Positions 27,169 through 36,664 are shown, numbered from the stretch's first letter. The stretch is DNA of 64,000 nucleotides from Phycicoccus duodecadis (GCF_002846495.1 NZ_PJNE01000001.1:3100001-3164000), one strand, 5' to 3'. Notes: a model not told the origin generated them from the letters alone. Made by a program: numbers and translations.

Positions 27169-28285
27169 GGACCAAGACCTCCCGGGCGCCGCGCACCGGG
27201 CGGCGGGACGCGGGGCGGGGCGGCTCCGGGGTGAGGAGCCCCGGCAGCGCCGCCACCAGCAGCCCGCCCACGGCGAGCAGCGGCAGCGCCGGCACGCCCA
27301 GCGGTGAGAGGGGCATCGAGAGGGCATCCGGGGTGGTGCGCGACACGACCACGACGGCGGCCGCCGCCACCGCCCCGCATCCGAGCGTCAGCCACTCGGC
27401 GCCGCGCCACGGGTCGGGGCGGTACGTGGTGCGCTCGACGTGCCGGCCGCCGAGCCACAGACCGGCCGCCGACAGCAGCAGGCCGAGCCCCAGGGTGGGG
27501 GTTCCCATCACGGCCGGGATCGTGGCGTCGAGCACGCCGTAGAGCCCGACCGCGCACGCCAGCAGGCCGCCGAGGGTGAGAATGCCGGTGCCGACCCGCT
27601 GGCCGGCCGGGGCGGTGGGGGTGCGGCCGTAGCCGCGCGAGTCCATGGCGGCGGCCAGCAGCAGCGAGCGCTCGAGAGTGTCCTCGAGCACCGGCAGGGC
27701 CACCGAGGGCAGGGCCCGCAGCCCGCGCGCGGTGTCGCCGCGCAGCTGCCGGGCCCGGTGCACGCGCTGCACTGACTCGGCCAGCTCGGGCGCGACCGAG
27801 ACCGACACCACGACGGCCGCGCCGACCTCGTGCAGCGCGCTCGGGAGGGTGCGGAGCAGCCGCTTGGGGTTGGCCAGGGCGTTGGCGGCGCCGATGCAGG
27901 CGATGATGACGGCCAGCCGCAGGCCGAGGGTGGCCGCGCCGAGCAGCCCCTCGAGGTAGACGTCACCGCCGAGCTGGATGCCCGCCGCCCACGACGGCAG
28001 GGTCGCCTCCGGCAGCGGGAACAGCCGCACGGTGCCGAGCTTGAGCCCGACCAGCACGTGCAGCACGAGGCGGAGCACGATGATCGCGGCCCCCAGGTAG
28101 AGGTAGAACCGGAAGGCCCGCGCCCAGGGCGACGTGCCTCGCCGAGCGGCCACGACGAACCCCGCCACCGACAGCCCGAGGAGCAGCAGCAGGGGGTTGG
28201 TCGTGCTGCTGACCGCCACGGCGAGCCCGACCGCCCAGCCCCACCACGCCGCCGGATGGACGGTGCGGGGCACGAGGCGGCTCAC
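27161..28285 (-). CDS. ECF transporter transmembrane component EcfT
   Basis: A 374-residue CbiQ/EcfT family protein. Five or six membrane segments flank a long cytoplasmic region that carries the coupling motifs RARQLRG and AAMDSRGYGR (the Ala-Arg-Gly type motifs that dock onto the ATPases). Two or three additional C-terminal membrane segments make it longer than the usual 260 residues. It starts with GTG 12 bases after the stop of the surface-protein gene and overlaps the ATPase gene, so it belongs to the riboswitch-controlled operon. Confidence 0.9.
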   Translation of the reverse strand: MSRLVPRTVHPAAWWGWAVGLAVAVSSTTNPLLLLLGLSVAGFVVAARRGTSPWARAFRFYLYLGAAIIVLRLVLHVLVGLKLGTVRLFPLPEATLPSWAAGIQLGGDVYLEGLLGAATLGLRLAVIIACIGAANALANPKRLLRTLPSALHEVGAAVVVSVSVAPELAESVQRVHRARQLRGDTARGLRALPSVALPVLEDTLERSLLLAAAMDSRGYGRTPTAPAGQRVGTGILTLGGLLACAVGLYGVLDATIPAVMGTPTLGLGLLLSAAGLWLGGRHVERTTYRPDPWRGAEWLTLGCGAVAAAAVVVVSRTTPDALSMPLSPLGVPALPLLAVGGLLVAALPGLLTPEPPRPASRRPVRGAREVLVRG

Positions 28286-28297
28286 CGAGGCATCATC

Positions 28298-30466
28298 TCA
28301 GCCGCGCCGTCGCCAGACGGTCCAGCCGGCGCCCCCCGCGACCAGCGCGATGAGGGCACCGCCCGCCAGCAGCGGGACGCCGCCCGGCTCGGCGTCGCCG
28401 CTCGTGGGGGCCGACGCCACGGGCGTGGGGCCGTCGGTCGGTGTCGCGTCGTCGGTCGGCGACGGGCTCCCTGAGGCGGGCCCGGAGGCGGAGGCCGACG
28501 GGCTGGGGGTGGCCGTGGCCGACCCCGACGGGGCGGTGCTGGGGCGTGCTTCGGGGGTGGCGGGGGTGGTGCCCGCCGCCGTCGAGCCGTTGGTCGCCCG
28601 GGGTGCGGTGGGCGTCCGGCGGGGGCTGGACGCGGGCTTGGGCGCGGCGGTGGTGGTGCGCGGCGTCGACGTGGTCCTGGGCGTCGACGTGGTGGCGCTG
28701 GGGGCGGGCGGGGCGATCCTCGGCTGCTGGCCCGACCCGAAGCGCCAGCCCTGGACAGTGCCCGGCTGGGGGTCGTAGCTTCCCGCCCCGGTGCTGCTGT
28801 AGCTCCACGAGCCTCCGCGGGCCGCGTGGTAGTAGGCCCAGTAGGCGGTGGCCGGGGGAGTGCTGTGGCACGGGTCGCTGCCGGGGAAGTCGTTGATCCG
28901 GCACACGAACCCCGGCTGGGTCTGCACCTGGGTGACGCCGAACCCGGCCAGGCTCAGGGCCTGCAACCCGCTCGACGGGTCGCCGGGCGCGCAGGCCGTG
29001 ACCACCGACGAACCGGTGTCGACGACGACCGTCACCCCGCTGGTGCCCGAGCACGCGGCGGCCGCCGCCGGGACCGCCGCGGCGACGAGCCCGGCCGTGG
29101 CCAGGCCCGCCGCCGCGGCGGCGCAGGCCAGGCTGGGCGCCTGCGCCTCGGCCCCGGCGGCCGTCACCGCCCCGAGGGGGACACCCGCGAGGGCGAGGAG
29201 GCCCTGCGACGTCGAGCGCCGGTCCTGGTCGGTGGTCACCGCCCCGGCACCCTTCGTGACCTGGGTCTGGTAGGCGGCGCTGTCGTACGCGATGCCGCCG
29301 CGGAGCACCGCGGGCAGGGCGCAGCCGTACTGGAGGGTGGTGAGGTAGCGGACGGCCGCGCGCGCCTGGGCGGTGCGGCCACCGGCGAGGAAGGCCTGGC
29401 CGGCGAGGCCGGTGCTGTTGGCGTTCAGCGTGGCCGTGAGGCCGGCGCCGGGGACACCACCGGAGGCGTCCTGGAGACCGGCGAGGTAGTCGAGCCCGGC
29501 CGACGCCGCGGCGGCCTGACCCCCCACCACCAGGAGCGCCTGCACGGCCATCGCGGTGGCGTCTGGGTCGGCGGCGGTGTCGCTCGTGCAGCCCGCGTCG
29601 GTCTCGTACAGCTGGAAGCCGCCACCCGGGCACTGCTGCGCCACGAGGTAGGCGCGCGCCTGGGGGCTGACGCCGACGCCGGCGCGGGTGAGGCCGATGA
29701 GCGCGAACGACTGCCCGAAGGTGTTGGAGTTGTCGCCGTACTGTGACCGGTCGGAGAAGCGCCCGGTGGGCTGCTCGAGGCCCTGCAGGGTCGCCACGAG
29801 GTCGGTGCCCCCGAAGGCGGTGGGGTCGACCCCCTGCGCGACGGCCACGTTGAGCAGCTTGGCCAACGGGCCGGCCGGCACCTCGGTGGCGTCGCCGAAG
29901 CCGAGGTAGTCGACGAGGTGGTCGGCGAGGGTCCGGGTGGCCACGGCCGCGGCGTCCTGCCCGGTGCCGGCCGCGTCGAGGGCGAGCACGGCGTCGGCGA
30001 CGAGCCCGTACTGCGGGTACTCGACGCCGCCGAAGACGATCGGGAGGGTGTACTTCGTGGTGACCAGCTCGCGCTCGAGGTAGTCGGCACCGACCAGCAC
30101 CGGGTCGGTCGAGGTCGCCGGGCCCGCGGCCGCGGCGATGCCGTAGCGGGCGGAGGTGCCGCCGGGGACCAGGCCCGCAGCGGCGTCGGCGCTCGAGCTC
30201 GACGAGGTGGGCGTGGGTGTCGCGGTGGCGCTCGGGGTCGCCGTCGCGCTGGGCGTCGCTGTCGCGCTCGGCGACGGCGAGGCCGTGGCGCTGGGTCCGG
30301 GAGAGGTCTCGGTCGGGCTGACCGAGGGCGACGCGGAGGTGGTGGGGGTGCCCGAGGCGTCCGGCGCGACGTCGGCGAACGCCGCCGACGAGGCGCCGAC
30401 GAGGGCGGCGGACACGAGCAGAGCACCGAGCGCGCGAGCGCCGGGGCGGAGCGTGGTGGGGGACAT
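28298..30466 (-). CDS. Secreted transcobalamin/intrinsic-factor-like surface protein (alpha/alpha barrel + DUF4430-type domain)
   Basis: A 722-residue exported protein, first gene under the cobalamin riboswitch. Signal peptide residues 1-31 (cleavage likely AFA|DV), Ser/Thr/Pro linker to about 95, then an alpha/alpha barrel of prenyltransferase-like helical repeats (DATAMAVQALL, NSTGLAGQAFL, STSQGLLAL) to about 500. A C-terminal beta domain follows, opening VTVVVDTG and closing YWAYYHAARGG…GAGSYDPQPG…GWRFG, matching the DUF4430 pattern. A second Pro/Thr linker leads to a membrane anchor (LLAGGALIALVAGGAGWTVW) and RRRG; no LPxTG. Human intrinsic factor and transcobalamin have the same barrel plus beta-domain plan. 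Predicted role: catching B12 outside the cell for the ECF importer. ATG at 30466 is preceded by AGGAAGG. Confidence 0.85.
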   Translation of the reverse strand: MSPTTLRPGARALGALLVSAALVGASSAAFADVAPDASGTPTTSASPSVSPTETSPGPSATASPSPSATATPSATATPSATATPTPTSSSSSADAAAGLVPGGTSARYGIAAAAGPATSTDPVLVGADYLERELVTTKYTLPIVFGGVEYPQYGLVADAVLALDAAGTGQDAAAVATRTLADHLVDYLGFGDATEVPAGPLAKLLNVAVAQGVDPTAFGGTDLVATLQGLEQPTGRFSDRSQYGDNSNTFGQSFALIGLTRAGVGVSPQARAYLVAQQCPGGGFQLYETDAGCTSDTAADPDATAMAVQALLVVGGQAAAASAGLDYLAGLQDASGGVPGAGLTATLNANSTGLAGQAFLAGGRTAQARAAVRYLTTLQYGCALPAVLRGGIAYDSAAYQTQVTKGAGAVTTDQDRRSTSQGLLALAGVPLGAVTAAGAEAQAPSLACAAAAAGLATAGLVAAAVPAAAAACSGTSGVTVVVDTGSSVVTACAPGDPSSGLQALSLAGFGVTQVQTQPGFVCRINDFPGSDPCHSTPPATAYWAYYHAARGGSWSYSSTGAGSYDPQPGTVQGWRFGSGQQPRIAPPAPSATTSTPRTTSTPRTTTAAPKPASSPRRTPTAPRATNGSTAAGTTPATPEARPSTAPSGSATATPSPSASASGPASGSPSPTDDATPTDGPTPVASAPTSGDAEPGGVPLLAGGALIALVAGGAGWTVWRRRG

Positions 30467-30492
30467 GGGGCCTTCCTGCAGCGGTTCGTGAC

Positions 30493-30543
30493 GAATGCCC
30501 GAACCACCGGGAGACCCGGCATCTCGGGCTCCGTCCCGCATTC
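30493..30543 (-). promoter_or_regulatory. Riboswitch expression-platform hairpin
   Basis: On the reverse strand GAATGC (complement of 30538-30543) pairs with GCATTC (complement of 30493-30498), with CCCGA/TCGGG and CCGGG/CCCGG stems inside. It lies between the cobalamin aptamer and the ATG at 30466. It has no T tract, so translational control or a non-canonical terminator is likely. Confidence 0.5.
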
Positions 30544-30554
30544 CTCGACGGGTG

Positions 30555-30690
30555 TGTGGAGCCGCTCGCGCCTGGCAGGCATTCCGACTCGCCACCCCGA
30601 GGGGCGGCCTACGGCTGCGGGACAGTGCCGGAGTTGGACCGGCTTCCCCCACCAAGTGCGTGTGGTGCCGCCCGTGAGGGCGACGCCGGT
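30555..30690 (-). ncRNA. Cobalamin riboswitch (AdoCbl class)
   Basis: The reverse strand carries the conserved cobalamin-aptamer core. GGGGAAGCCGGT is followed by CTCCGGCACTGTCCCGCAG around 30610-30632, matching the family's GGGAA…CCGG…ACTGTCCCGCA core. The B12-box region AGTCGGAATGCCTGCCAGGC is complementary to 30570-30589. It lies upstream of the transcobalamin-like gene and the ECF genes, so high cobalamin should shut off the operon. A TAGCAT hexamer (complement of 30692-30697) could be its -10 box. The exact ends are approximate. Confidence 0.92.
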
Positions 30691-30738
30691 GATGCTACCC
30701 CCTCCGGAACTCGGTCGGTACCAGGCGGCCGCCGCCGC

Positions 30739-30744
30739 TAGAGT
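30739..30744 (+). promoter_or_regulatory. Putative -10 (TAGAGT) for the ileS T-box leader
   Basis: TAGAGT lies about seven bases before the presumed 5' end of the T-box RNA. No convincing -35 is seen 17 bases upstream. Confidence 0.45.
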
Positions 30745-30749
30745 GGGTC

Positions 30750-30972
30750 CACAGGCGTTCGAGCCGTCATCAGCGGCGAGCCTCCGGAAGAACGGGAACG
30801 GTCCTCGGGCCGGTCCTCACTAGACCCGGACGTCGGGGTCACGTCACGACCTGGTGCAAGAGCGGCTGCCCCCGGGTGGCAAGCGAGGTGGTACCGCGGT
30901 GGTGCCCCGGCCGGTGGTCGGGAGCCGTCGTCCTCGTCCCCACGAGTCGACGACCCGCAGGAGCAGCACGCG
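30750..30972 (+). ncRNA. Ile-specific T-box riboswitch with ultrashort stem I
   Basis: The T-box core AGGTGGTACCGCGG (30886-30899) is intact and lies just upstream of ileS. Near the 5' end GCCG and CGGC form a short stem whose loop TCATCAG contains ATC (30769-30771), an isoleucine specifier codon. This matches the ultrashort-stem-I T-boxes known for actinobacterial ileS, which regulate translation rather than termination: uncharged tRNA-Ile would free the ribosome binding site AGGAG at 30959-30963. Confidence 0.92.
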
Positions 30973-33900
30973 ATGACCTACCCCAAGGTGTCCACCACCG
31001 GCACGCACGCCGGCGCCGCGTTCGGCGTCCCGGCGAGCCCGCGCCTGCCGCAGGTCGAGGAGGCCGTGCTGGCCCACTGGGAGGCCGACGGCACCTTCGC
31101 GGCCTCGATCGAGAACCGGCCCCGGGGCGAGCGCGGCGAGAACGAGTTCGTCTTCTACGACGGCCCGCCCTTCGCCAACGGGCTGCCGCACTACGGCCAC
31201 CTGCTCACCGGTTACGTCAAGGACGTCGTGCCGCGCTACCAGACGATGCGCGGGCGCCGGGTCGAGCGCCGCTTCGGCTGGGACACCCACGGCCTGCCCG
31301 CCGAGCTCGAGGCGATGCGCCTCAACGGCATCAAGACCACCGACGAGATCCTCGAGCTGGGCATCGAGAAGTTCAACGAGGCCTGCCGCGAGTCGGTCAT
31401 GAAGTACACCGGCGAGTGGCGCGACTACGTCACCCGCCAGGCCCGCTGGGTCGACTTCGACCACGACTACCGCACCATGAACGCCGACTACATGGAGTCG
31501 GTCATCTGGGCCTTCAAGTCCCTCTACGACAAGGGCTACGTCTACGAGGGCTTCCGCGTCCTGCCGTACTGCTGGAACGACGAGACCCCGCTCTCGAACC
31601 ACGAGCTGCGGATGGACGACGAGGTCTACCAGAACCGCCAGGACCCCGCTGTCACCGTCGGCTACCGGTTCGACGACACCGGCACCGACCCGGTGCTCGA
31701 CGGCGCCCACGTCCTCATCTGGACCACGACGCCGTGGACGCTGCCCTCGAACCTGGCCGTGATGGTCGGCTCCGACATCGACTACGTGGTCGTCGAGGCG
31801 CCCGTGCCCGGCACCGAGCGCACCGCCCGCTACCTGCTGGCCGAGGCGCGTCTCGAGGCCTACCGGCGCGAGCTCGCGGACGCCGAGGGGGAGTTCCGGG
31901 TCCTCGGGCGCTACCGGGGCGCCGACCTGGTGGGCCGCACGTACACCCCGCCGTTCTCCTACTACGCGGGGCACGCCAACGCCTTCCGCGTCGTGGCCGC
32001 CGACGACGCCGTGACGACCACCGACGGTACGGGCGTGGTCCACACCGCCGGCGCCTTCGGTGAGGTGGACAAGGAGGTCACCGACCGCGAGGGCATCGAG
32101 GCCGTGATGCCGGTGGGCAAGGACGGGCGCTTCACCGCCCCGGTCGGCGACTACGAGGGCGTGCAGGTCTTCGACGCCAACGCCCTGGTCATCGAGCACC
32201 TCAAGGCCGCCACCCGCGGCGAGGGTCCGACCGGCTCGGTCAGCCCCGGCACGGTGCTGCTGCGCCGCGAGTCCTACGACCACAGCTACCCGCACTGCTG
32301 GCGCTGCCGCGAGCCCCTCATCTACAAGGGCGTCGAGTCCTGGTTCGTCGAGGTCACCGCGATCAAGGACCGGATGACCGCGCTCAACCAGGAGATCACC
32401 TGGGTGCCCGAGCACGTCAAGGACGGCCAGTTCGGCAAGTGGCTCGAGAACGCCCGTGACTGGTCGATCACGCGTAACCGGTTCTGGGGCAGCCCGGTCC
32501 CGGTGTGGAAGTCCGACGACCCCGCCTACCCGCGGATCGACGTCTACGGCTCGTTCGAGCAGATGGAGCGCGACTTCGGCGACCTGCCGCGCGACCGCGC
32601 GGGCAACCCCGACCTGCACCGCCCGTTCGTCGACGAGCTGACCCGGCCCAACCCCGACGACCCGACGGGCCGCTCCACGATGCGCCGGGTCGAGGACGTC
32701 CTCGACGTCTGGTTCGACTCGGGCTCGATGTCCTACGCCCAGGTGCACTACCCGTTCGAGAACGCGGAGTGGTTCGCGGGCACCGACACCCAGGACGCGC
32801 ACTTCCCGGCCGACTTCATCGTCGAGTACATCGGCCAGACCCGCGGCTGGTTCTACACGCTGCACATCCTGGCCACCGCGCTCTTCGACCGCCCCGCGTT
32901 CGAGAACTGCATGAGCCACGGCATCGTGCTGGGCAACGACGGCCAGAAGATGAGCAAGTCGCTGCGCAACTACCCCGACGTGCGCGAGGTGTTCGACCGT
33001 GACGGTGCCGACGCCATGCGCTGGTTCCTGATGGCCTCGCCCATCCTGCGCGGCGGCAACCTCGTCGTCACCGAGGAGGGCATCCGCGAGGGCGTCCGCC
33101 AGGTCATCCTGCCGCTGTGGTCGTGCTGGTACTTCTTCTCCCTGTACGCCAACGCCGCGAACGGCGGCGCGGGCTACGAGGCGCACTGGTCGACGGCGTC
33201 CACCGACCCCCTCGACCGCTACCTGCTCGCGAAGCTGCGCACGCTCGTCACCACGGTCTCGGGCCAGATGGACGCCTACGACGTGCCGGGGGCGTGCGAG
33301 TCGGTGCGCGGCTTCGTCGACGTGATGACGAACTGGTACATCCGCCGTTCCCGGGAACGCTTCTGGGACAGCGGGTCCGGTGACTCCTCGCGCTCCGAGG
33401 CGGCCTTCGACACGCTGTACACCGCGCTCGAGGTGCTGACCCGGGTGGCGGCGCCGCTGCTGCCGCTGGTCACCGAGGAGGTCTGGCGCGGTCTCACCGG
33501 CGGCCGCTCGGTGCACCTGGCCGACTGGCCGGACGCCGATGCGCTGCCGGCCGACGAGGCGCTGGTGGCGGCGATGGACCAGGTGCGGGCCGTGTGCTCC
33601 ACCGGCTCGTCGCTGCGCAAGGCCGAGAAGCTCCGGGTGCGCCTGCCGCTGCGCGAGCTCACCGTCGTCAGCGCCGACCCGGCCGGGCTCGAGCCCTTCG
33701 CGGGCATCGTGCGCGACGAGCTCAACGTCAAGGCCGTGCGGGTGCTCGACGTCGCCGACGCCTCGGGCGCCGACTTCGGCATCTCGCAGCGCCTCACCGT
33801 CAACGCGCGCGCGGCCGGGCCCCGGCTCGGGCGCGAGGTGCAGACCGCCATCAAGGGCTCGAAGTCGGGCGACTGGTCGGTGGCCGACGATGGCACGGTG

Positions 33901-34308
33901 ACGGCCGGTGGCCTGGCCCTGGTCGAGGGGGAGTACACCCTCGAGACCGTGGTCGACGCCGCGGCGGCCGGTGGCTCGCGGGCCACCGCGATGCTGCCGG
34001 GTGGCGGCTTCGTCGTGCTCGACACCGAGGTGACCAGCGACCTGGAGCGCGAGGGCCTGGCCCGCGACCTGGTGCGGGCGGTGCAGCAGGCCCGCAAGGA
34101 CGCCGGGCTCGAGGTCTCCGACCGCATCCGGCTCGAGGTCGGTGGCGATGACGAGGTGCTCGCGGCCGTCGAGGCGCACCGCGCGCTGGTGGCGGGCGAG
34201 ACCCTGGCCGAGGACGTCGCGACGCTCGACGCTCCCGACGGCGAGGGCGTCACCGTCGTGACCGTCGGCGACGGCCGGACGGCGCACGTCCGGGTCAGCC
34301 GCCGCTGA
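30973..34308 (+). CDS. ileS: Isoleucyl-tRNA synthetase
   Basis: An 1111-residue class I synthetase charging tRNA-Ile. The HIGH motif reads HYGH in [15 protein letters not shown], and KMSKS is intact in [13 protein letters not shown]. The CP1 editing domain lies between them ([13 protein letters not shown]). The length and sequence fit the longer, eukaryote-like type of IleRS found in many actinobacteria; this type can be less sensitive to mupirocin, but that is not tested here. ATG at 30973 lies about nine bases after AGGAG, which the upstream T-box controls. Confidence 0.97.
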   Translation: MTYPKVSTTGTHAGAAFGVPASPRLPQVEEAVLAHWEADGTFAASIENRPRGERGENEFVFYDGPPFANGLPHYGHLLTGYVKDVVPRYQTMRGRRVERRFGWDTHGLPAELEAMRLNGIKTTDEILELGIEKFNEACRESVMKYTGEWRDYVTRQARWVDFDHDYRTMNADYMESVIWAFKSLYDKGYVYEGFRVLPYCWNDETPLSNHELRMDDEVYQNRQDPAVTVGYRFDDTGTDPVLDGAHVLIWTTTPWTLPSNLAVMVGSDIDYVVVEAPVPGTERTARYLLAEARLEAYRRELADAEGEFRVLGRYRGADLVGRTYTPPFSYYAGHANAFRVVAADDAVTTTDGTGVVHTAGAFGEVDKEVTDREGIEAVMPVGKDGRFTAPVGDYEGVQVFDANALVIEHLKAATRGEGPTGSVSPGTVLLRRESYDHSYPHCWRCREPLIYKGVESWFVEVTAIKDRMTALNQEITWVPEHVKDGQFGKWLENARDWSITRNRFWGSPVPVWKSDDPAYPRIDVYGSFEQMERDFGDLPRDRAGNPDLHRPFVDELTRPNPDDPTGRSTMRRVEDVLDVWFDSGSMSYAQVHYPFENAEWFAGTDTQDAHFPADFIVEYIGQTRGWFYTLHILATALFDRPAFENCMSHGIVLGNDGQKMSKSLRNYPDVREVFDRDGADAMRWFLMASPILRGGNLVVTEEGIREGVRQVILPLWSCWYFFSLYANAANGGAGYEAHWSTASTDPLDRYLLAKLRTLVTTVSGQMDAYDVPGACESVRGFVDVMTNWYIRRSRERFWDSGSGDSSRSEAAFDTLYTALEVLTRVAAPLLPLVTEEVWRGLTGGRSVHLADWPDADALPADEALVAAMDQVRAVCSTGSSLRKAEKLRVRLPLRELTVVSADPAGLEPFAGIVRDELNVKAVRVLDVADASGADFGISQRLTVNARAAGPRLGREVQTAIKGSKSGDWSVADDGTVTAGGLALVEGEYTLETVVDAAAAGGSRATAMLPGGGFVVLDTEVTSDLEREGLARDLVRAVQQARKDAGLEVSDRIRLEVGGDDEVLAAVEAHRALVAGETLAEDVATLDAPDGEGVTVVTVGDGRTAHVRVSRR

Positions 34309-34423
34309 GCGGGTGGCCGGCGGCCGGCCTCGAGGTCTCGGTGGTCACGGAACCGCGGTAGGGCGGACGGACGGCGCTCGCGACCACGCCCGCGCCCGCG
34401 GGATGGAGGCGTAGGACTGCGCG

Positions 34424-34543
34424 ACTCTCGGATGCTCCCGATGGCGGCGCAGGACCCGGCGCGCTCCCTCACCGGGAGCATCCGAGAGGCGGCGGCTGAC
34501 CCCTCTCGGCGCGGCGCGCTCCCTCACCGGGAGCATCCGAGAG
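34424..34543. repeat. Cluster of palindromic repeats between ileS and folC
   Basis: A 31-base unit starting GGCGCGCTCCCTCACC occurs twice as exact direct copies (34458-34488 and 34513-34543). Each contains its own hairpin (GCTCCC/GGGAGC). The tail CGGGAGCATCCGAGAG is also present once inverted at 34424-34439, so the inverted copy can pair with either direct copy, giving alternative structures. It might end the ileS message or regulate folC, or be a REP-like element. Confidence 0.8.
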
Positions 34544-34577
34544 CCAGCACCCCGCGCGGATGCGGGAGGATGCTGGG

Positions 34578-35969
34578 GTGAGCCCCGCACCCGATGCCGC
34601 CCAGCGCGACGCCGCGCATGCCCTCGAGGTCCGCAAGCGGATGCGCGAGGTCGAGGAGTCCATCCTGGCCCGCGCTCCCGAGCACGACCTCCAGCCCTCG
34701 CTCGACCGCATCCGCAGCGTCATGGAGCTCATGGGCGAGCCCCAGCGCACCTTCCCGGTCATCCACGTCACGGGCACCAACGGCAAGACGAGCACCGCCC
34801 GCATCATCGAGTCGGTCCTGCGCGAGATGGGCCTGAAGACCGGCCGTTTCACCAGCCCGCACCTGCACTCGATGCTCGAGCGGATCGCCGTCGGCGGCCG
34901 ACCGGTGGATGCCGAGCGCTTCCTGGCCGCCTATGACGACGTGGCGCCGTTCGTCGGCATCGTCGACGGCCGCAGCGCCGCCGAGGGCGGGCCGCGGATG
35001 ACCTACTTCGAGGTGCTCGTCGCGGTGGCCTACGCCTGCTTCGCCGACCTGCCCGTCGACGTCGCGGTCGTCGAGGTCGGGATGGGCGGCGCGTGGGACG
35101 CCACCAACGTCGTCGACGCGCCCGTCTCGGTCATCACCCCGATCGACGTCGACCACCAGCGCTTCCTCGGCGACACCCCGGCCGACATCGCGCAGGAGAA
35201 GTCGGGGATCATCAAGGCCGACGCCATCACCGTCAGCGGGACGCAGCCCGACCGCGAGGCCGCCGAGGTCCTCATCGACCGGGCCGCCGAGGTGGGCGCG
35301 CGGATCCTGTTCGAAGGCAACGACTTCGGCGTCTCCGGCCAGGACATTGCCGTGGGCGGCCAGCAGCTCTCGCTGCGCGGCCTGGCCACCGACTACCCCG
35401 ACCTGTTCCTGCCGCTGCACGGCTCGCACCAGGCCCAGAACGCGGCCGTGGCGGTGGCCGCGGTCGAGGCCTTCGTCGGTGGTGGCGAGCAGGCCCTCGA
35501 CATCGAGGTGCTGCGCGCCGGGCTCGCGGCCGTCGAGTCACCCGGCCGGCTCGAGGTCGTGCGCCGCAGCCCCACCGTGCTGGTCGACGCCGCCCACAAC
35601 CCCGCGGGCGGGCGCGCCCTGCGCACCGGCATCGAGGAGGCCTTCACCTTCGTCAAGCTCGTCGGGGTCCTGGCCGTGATGAAGGACAAGGACGCCGCCG
35701 AGATGCTCCAGACCCTCGAGCCGGTGCTCGACGAGGTCGTCGTCACCCGCAACTCCTCGCCGCGCTCGATGAGCGCGCGCGAGCTCGGCGAGATCGCTCG
35801 CGAGGTGTTCGGCGAGAACCGCGTCACGGTGGTCGCCGACCTGCCGGACGCCCTCGACCAGGCGGCCGGCCTGGCCGACGACGGCGGGGTCGGGGGCGGG
35901 GTGCTGGCCACCGGGTCGGTCGTCACCGCCGCCGACGTGCGGATGCTGCTGGGCACCACCGACGTCTGA
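34578..35969 (+). CDS. folC: Bifunctional folylpolyglutamate synthase / dihydrofolate synthase
   Basis: A 463-residue Mur-ligase-family enzyme that adds glutamate to dihydropteroate and to folates in the cytoplasm. The P-loop VTGTNGKTST (about residues 62-71), the central VVEVGMGGAWDATN and the C-terminal VDAAHNPAG motifs are all present. The GTG at 34578 is preferred over the earlier ATG at 34560 because GGGAGGA sits seven bases before it, overlapping that ATG. It precedes the conserved folC-DUF4233-ndk group, with two extra genes inserted. Confidence 0.95.
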   Translation: MSPAPDAAQRDAAHALEVRKRMREVEESILARAPEHDLQPSLDRIRSVMELMGEPQRTFPVIHVTGTNGKTSTARIIESVLREMGLKTGRFTSPHLHSMLERIAVGGRPVDAERFLAAYDDVAPFVGIVDGRSAAEGGPRMTYFEVLVAVAYACFADLPVDVAVVEVGMGGAWDATNVVDAPVSVITPIDVDHQRFLGDTPADIAQEKSGIIKADAITVSGTQPDREAAEVLIDRAAEVGARILFEGNDFGVSGQDIAVGGQQLSLRGLATDYPDLFLPLHGSHQAQNAAVAVAAVEAFVGGGEQALDIEVLRAGLAAVESPGRLEVVRRSPTVLVDAAHNPAGGRALRTGIEEAFTFVKLVGVLAVMKDKDAAEMLQTLEPVLDEVVVTRNSSPRSMSARELGEIAREVFGENRVTVVADLPDALDQAAGLADDGGVGGGVLATGSVVTAADVRMLLGTTDV

Positions 35970-36011
35970 CGGGCGCCGCCGAGCGGCCGCCGGGATGCCG
36001 CGTCGCTCGGC

Positions 36012-36638
36012 TCAGTCCAGCTCGTCGCCGGCCAGGGCCCGCGCCGCGAGCCGCTCCTCGCCGGCCAGCCTCCAGACCTCCCACGCGGCGGTGGCGTTGA
36101 GCGCGACGATGCCGACGCCGAGCACGAGGTCGGGCCACCCGGAGGCGGTCCACACCGTCACGCCGGCCACCGCGACCACGGCCAGGTTGACGGCCACGTC
36201 GTTGCGCGCCGACAGCCAGGCCGCCCGCCCGAGCGAGCCGCCGTGATGGCGCACCCGGGCCAGCAGGAGAGCGCACAGCCCGTTCACCAGGGCCGCGCCC
36301 AGGGCCGTCACGGCCAGCGGGGCGGCAGCCGGCGGCACCGGGTCGAACACCTTCTGCACCGCGGTCCACGCGGCGGCCAGGGCCGGCACCAGGATGACGA
36401 GCGCCATCGCGCGGCCGGCCAGTGCTCGCTGGGCCAGGGGCCAGCCCAGGGCCAGCGCCACCAGCAGGTTCACCGACGTGTCCTCGAGGAAGTCGACGGA
36501 GTCGGCGACCAGCGCCACCGAGCCGATGGCCAGCGCCACCGCGGCCTCGACGACGAAGCCGGCACCGTTGAGGCCCGCCACGACGAGCACCGTGCGGCGC
36601 AGGGCGGAGGGGGCGGCGAGCTGCGCATCCGGGGTCAC
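36012..36638 (-). CDS. Cation diffusion facilitator-like membrane protein (TM domain only)
   Basis: A 208-residue protein with six membrane segments. Two acidic helices resemble the metal sites of CDF transporters: ALVADSVDFLEDTSVN in helix 2 and LSARNDVAVNLAVV in helix 5, where CDF proteins usually have HxxxD. The cytoplasmic C-terminal domain found in most CDF proteins is missing. It could exchange a divalent metal for protons; the metal is unknown. It lies on the opposite strand inside the otherwise conserved folC-ndk interval and faces the small L7/L12-like gene. Confidence 0.75.
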   Translation of the reverse strand: MTPDAQLAAPSALRRTVLVVAGLNGAGFVVEAAVALAIGSVALVADSVDFLEDTSVNLLVALALGWPLAQRALAGRAMALVILVPALAAAWTAVQKVFDPVPPAAAPLAVTALGAALVNGLCALLLARVRHHGGSLGRAAWLSARNDVAVNLAVVAVAGVTVWTASGWPDLVLGVGIVALNATAAWEVWRLAGEERLAARALAGDELD

Positions 36639-36664
36639 CGCCCCATCCCATCAGAGGTGGCACC

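Noticed and set aside
28298-30466. Annotation as a prenyltransferase or squalene cyclase enzyme
   Set aside because: The helical-barrel repeats are shared with such enzymes, but signal peptide, beta domain, membrane anchor, cobalamin riboswitch and ECF genes point to extracellular B12 binding; no cyclase DXDD motif was seen.
30844-34287. An 1147-codon open frame antisense to ileS
   Set aside because: Low-complexity Val/Ala/Arg/His composition with no domain; ileS on the other strand is unambiguous.
34458-34543. Repeated 31-base units as a CRISPR array
   Set aside because: Only two direct copies, with the spacer containing part of a further related sequence, and no cas genes nearby.
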